From: Toxoplasma gondii ME49
Lineage: Eukaryota > Apicomplexa > Conoidasida > Eucoccidiorida > Sarcocystidae
Reading direction: 5' to 3'
DNA length: 64,000 nt
Assembly (NCBI RefSeq): GCF_000006565.2
Contig: NC_031472.1
Location: 62,001-126,000, forward strand
The position numbers and the translations under genes were made by a program. Under the pieces are notes generated by a model that did not search any database, had not been told where the DNA came from, and worked only from the letters and a program-made list of their open reading frames with translations. Every line of letters begins with the position of its first letter. Position 1 is the first letter of the stretch. Shown here piece after piece: positions 61,734-64,000 of this stretch.

Positions 61734-63829
61734 ATGGACGAAGAACAGCGGGGACGCAGCACTTCGCCGCCACCTGGGTCTGGTGGTGCTCCGAACAGCT
61801 CCATTCCTCCAGCGGGAAGCAGCGGTGGGGCTTCAGGCGGTGCGTCAAAGGGTTCAGGATGCACGTTCATCTACTATGTCATCGCAAATGATGGCGACGA
61901 TCTCCGGTGCCCGAACGCCTTCAGAATTCCGAAAAAAACAACTTACATCACTCTCAGTGATGTGCGGCGACACTTCCCGCTCCCTGGCACATATCACTTC
62001 CGGTGAGGCCGAAAGGCTGAATAAGCTTCCTGAGAGCGCTGCCGTGACTGCCATGAGTCATCTGTGCATGCGTGACGCCAGCGTCAGTTTCCTGCAGTAC
62101 GGTTGAGATACCGCTTCGTGCGGTACATCGTAGGGAGACAAAAGGAAAGGATGGAATACGTAAAGTCGCTGTAGGATGCACCGGTGCTGACTCAATGTGA
62201 GGAAACCGAATCGCTCAACGGTGTAGGTGGTGGGGACCGTCGGCTTGTGTATCGTCCAATGATTGAGCTAGGGAATGTCATCATCATGTGGAATCCAACC
62301 ATGTGAATAACGTTCCTTGCCGTGAAGCCGGCCGTGTAGGCCAAGCTATAGCGCACAAAGCATTCACGGTACGTCACAGAAAGTGGAACATGGCTCTGCG
62401 AGCACGGGGACTGCACTGTGAAGGTATACGGTTCACGATTGTTTCGGCGCGGCTTGTCATGGCGCTGATAACAGGTTCAAAGTGAAGGTTAAGGAGAATC
62501 CATGGCCTGCAACAGACTCGTCGTCAGCTCAGCAGCCCTTCGTGTGGCTCGACGTCCTGGATGACGATCAGCCTCTGCCATTGTACGACCACCGTATCTA
62601 CGTCAAGGTGAGAGATACAACCGCCATTATGGAATATGATTCTGGGTTAAGCGCAGTCCACTAGCAATACAGTGGTACCTGCAGCAGCCACGTTCGCAAA
62701 GAGGTTCGAGAGCCCCCATCGTTGCAAACGGGTGCCGTGTTCTTGCACGGCTGCATTGGCTTTTCCAGCTTTCAGGTCGGTCCTATTCCTGTCTGCTGAA
62801 TAGAGTACGGTGATCTGATACAAACAAATGGTAAAGGCGCCGCTGGATGGTAGGCGGGTCGCGATTCTTACCTGTGGATAGAGCCTTCTGCACAAGCGAC
62901 TGTCGATTTTATTGCGTGTCGCCATGAGCTGACCTCAGCCACACTGACAAATGGCGCCTTCGATCCCAGAAAACAGTAGCAAAAACGTTTCATATCATGA
63001 TTTCTATGTTGAATAGGGGCATACCTTTGTGTATATAAGAATCTTGTTTCTTCCCGGGGCCACGATGCAACTCTAATGAACAAGCGCGTTTTGTTGCTTG
63101 TTTTGCCAGGCCACCAGGCTGAGCTGGCATGCAGAAGACGTGGCAAACTTGGGTAAATCGTTGCGAGGCTTCCGGACATCTGGGTGCGGCAGCGATAAAG
63201 GAGCTTCTAGGCAGTCTTTGGCTGACCCCGTAGATCTCCGTGCACCTGAAGGTGGCATCTTTCGTGGCAGTTCTCCTGTTTCTCACGATTCGCTGCCTAC
63301 GAGTGCCTCGAGGTATAACAGTGCCGGTTCAGCTAGTGGCTTCGCTACTGGGACAGGACGGGCCGCGCAGTCCCCTGATCCTAGAAGCGACCGAGTGGCC
63401 GACATGCTGCTTTTCGATGAGCCCCTGCCTTCCGCGAACCGAAGCAGTAACAACGGTAAGAACCCTAGATGGCCGATACACATCTGCGAAGCGACTGTTG
63501 TTGATTCAAAAATTTGCTGCCAGAAGCACACTGGGCACTGAATGCCGTAGAATGTGATGAGCCATTCGGGAATCAACACGTCCAAACAGATGCCAACTCA
63601 TACTTGCCCAACTGAGCCCGAGGTAACTGCAGAAAAGTGCCCCGAAAAAGCTGGTTTCAGTAGAATACTTTACAGCGCCTTCAGCGGGATTTTTCATTCG
63701 TACTGCGACTTCGTTGCTGCCCAGACCATTCAGCTGCGACCGGTACAACACACCGCTGTCTGTTTCTCTGTTTTCTGTTCCACAGCTTCGTCGAAGAAAG
63801 TGAACAACAGCATCGACCTCATTTTCTGA
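61734..63829 (+). CDS. DIX-domain protein, four exons, 263 residues
   Basis: Exons are 61,734-62,002, 62,475-62,607, 63,110-63,455 and 63,786-63,829 (792 coding bases). Introns begin GTGAGG, GTGAGA and GTAAGA and end AACAG, GCCAG and CCACAG; phases 2, 0 and 1 join without a stop. An in-frame TAG at 61,722 and the GACATGG context fix the start. Residues 1-42 are a Gly/Ser/Pro-rich leader. Residues 43-134 match the DIX fold: first strand CTFIYYVI, then ITLSDVRRHF, GTYHFRFK, and after a short insert FVWLDVLDDDQPL. The remainder (135-263) is Ser/Gly-rich and probably disordered, with a more hydrophobic patch VADMLLFDEPLP, and ends NSIDLIF. DIX domains of Dishevelled, Axin and plant SOSEKI self-assemble head to tail to build signalling or polarity scaffolds. 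No PDZ, DEP or RGS domain is present. A scaffold role in parasite polarity is an inference. Confidence 0.85.
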
Positions 63830-64000
63830 GCACTGGCCGCTGGACTTCATGTTACTGGTCCCCTCTTCGGGGGAAAGAAGGAAAAAAACATTATCGTCTT
63901 CAACTCAGAACCTTTTTAGTGCGGGTTTGAGCCTGATTGCGGTATGGTTAGGTACTCTTCGTTATTCGTTGTTTCCTACTTCTCGGCAGCGATGTTTCAT
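63830..64000. other. 3' flank of the DIX gene
   Basis: This holds the 3' untranslated region, including GGAAAAAAACATT near 63,880. No further gene can be called before the window ends. Confidence 0.4.

Noticed and set aside
62647..63286. Minus-strand frames of 92-103 codons
   Set aside because: They lie in intron 2 and exon 3 of the DIX gene, and the plus-strand gene explains the region better.

Overview
The window looks like a subtelomeric or heterochromatic, gene-poor stretch of a cyst-forming coccidian (Apicomplexa, Sarcocystidae: the Toxoplasma/Neospora/Hammondia group). Four things point there: a ~350-bp satellite arranged as ~690-bp dimers, which from memory matches the Sat350/Sat680 families of T. 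gondii and N. caninum; an insertion of apicomplexan-type mitochondrial cytochrome b; short spliced genes with canonical GT-AG introns; and CCCTAAA-like telomeric remnants. The exact species cannot be fixed from this sequence alone.

Layout. 1-335 is an assembly gap. 336-27,500 is one large satellite domain. It begins with about 18 head-to-tail units of a 694-bp dimer (monomers A and B, 336-13.3 kb). A mosaic zone follows (13.3-20.3 and 21.2-23.5 kb, with a gap at 19,516-20,284), where A, B, C and D monomers are shuffled. Next come strictly 686-bp C/D dimers (20.3-21.2 and 23.5-26.4 kb), and the array then decays into diverged copies up to about 27.5 kb. Unit size, sub-monomer structure, register breaks, a local perfect duplication and a conversion-like patch can all be read directly.

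27.5-41 kb and 43.3-57.5 kb are mostly non-repetitive DNA with few convincing genes. They hold scattered candidate exons, one acidic repeat protein with a signal-anchor (49,850-50,661, minus), one candidate secreted or GPI-tailed exon (37,834-38,385, minus), a ~240-bp tandem duplication (28.8-29.3 kb), and a second, unrelated tandem array with a 271-274-bp period (40.98-43.26 kb). At 53.48-53.66 kb there are degenerate telomere-like motifs. From 53.7 to 57 kb there are diverged dispersed repeats, followed by a ~95-bp cytochrome b NUMT (57.52 kb) and an isolated, strongly diverged copy of the satellite (57.98-58.36 kb).

The best-supported gene is at the right edge: a four-exon, 263-residue protein with a DIX domain (61,734-63,829, plus). 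All splice junctions and phases close cleanly. DIX domains polymerise head to tail in Dishevelled/Axin and in plant SOSEKI proteins, so a small DIX protein in a coccidian is the most interesting biology here. Most open frames inside the satellites are by-products of the repeat and are not annotated as genes. No CRISPR array, rRNA or tRNA gene was recognised.
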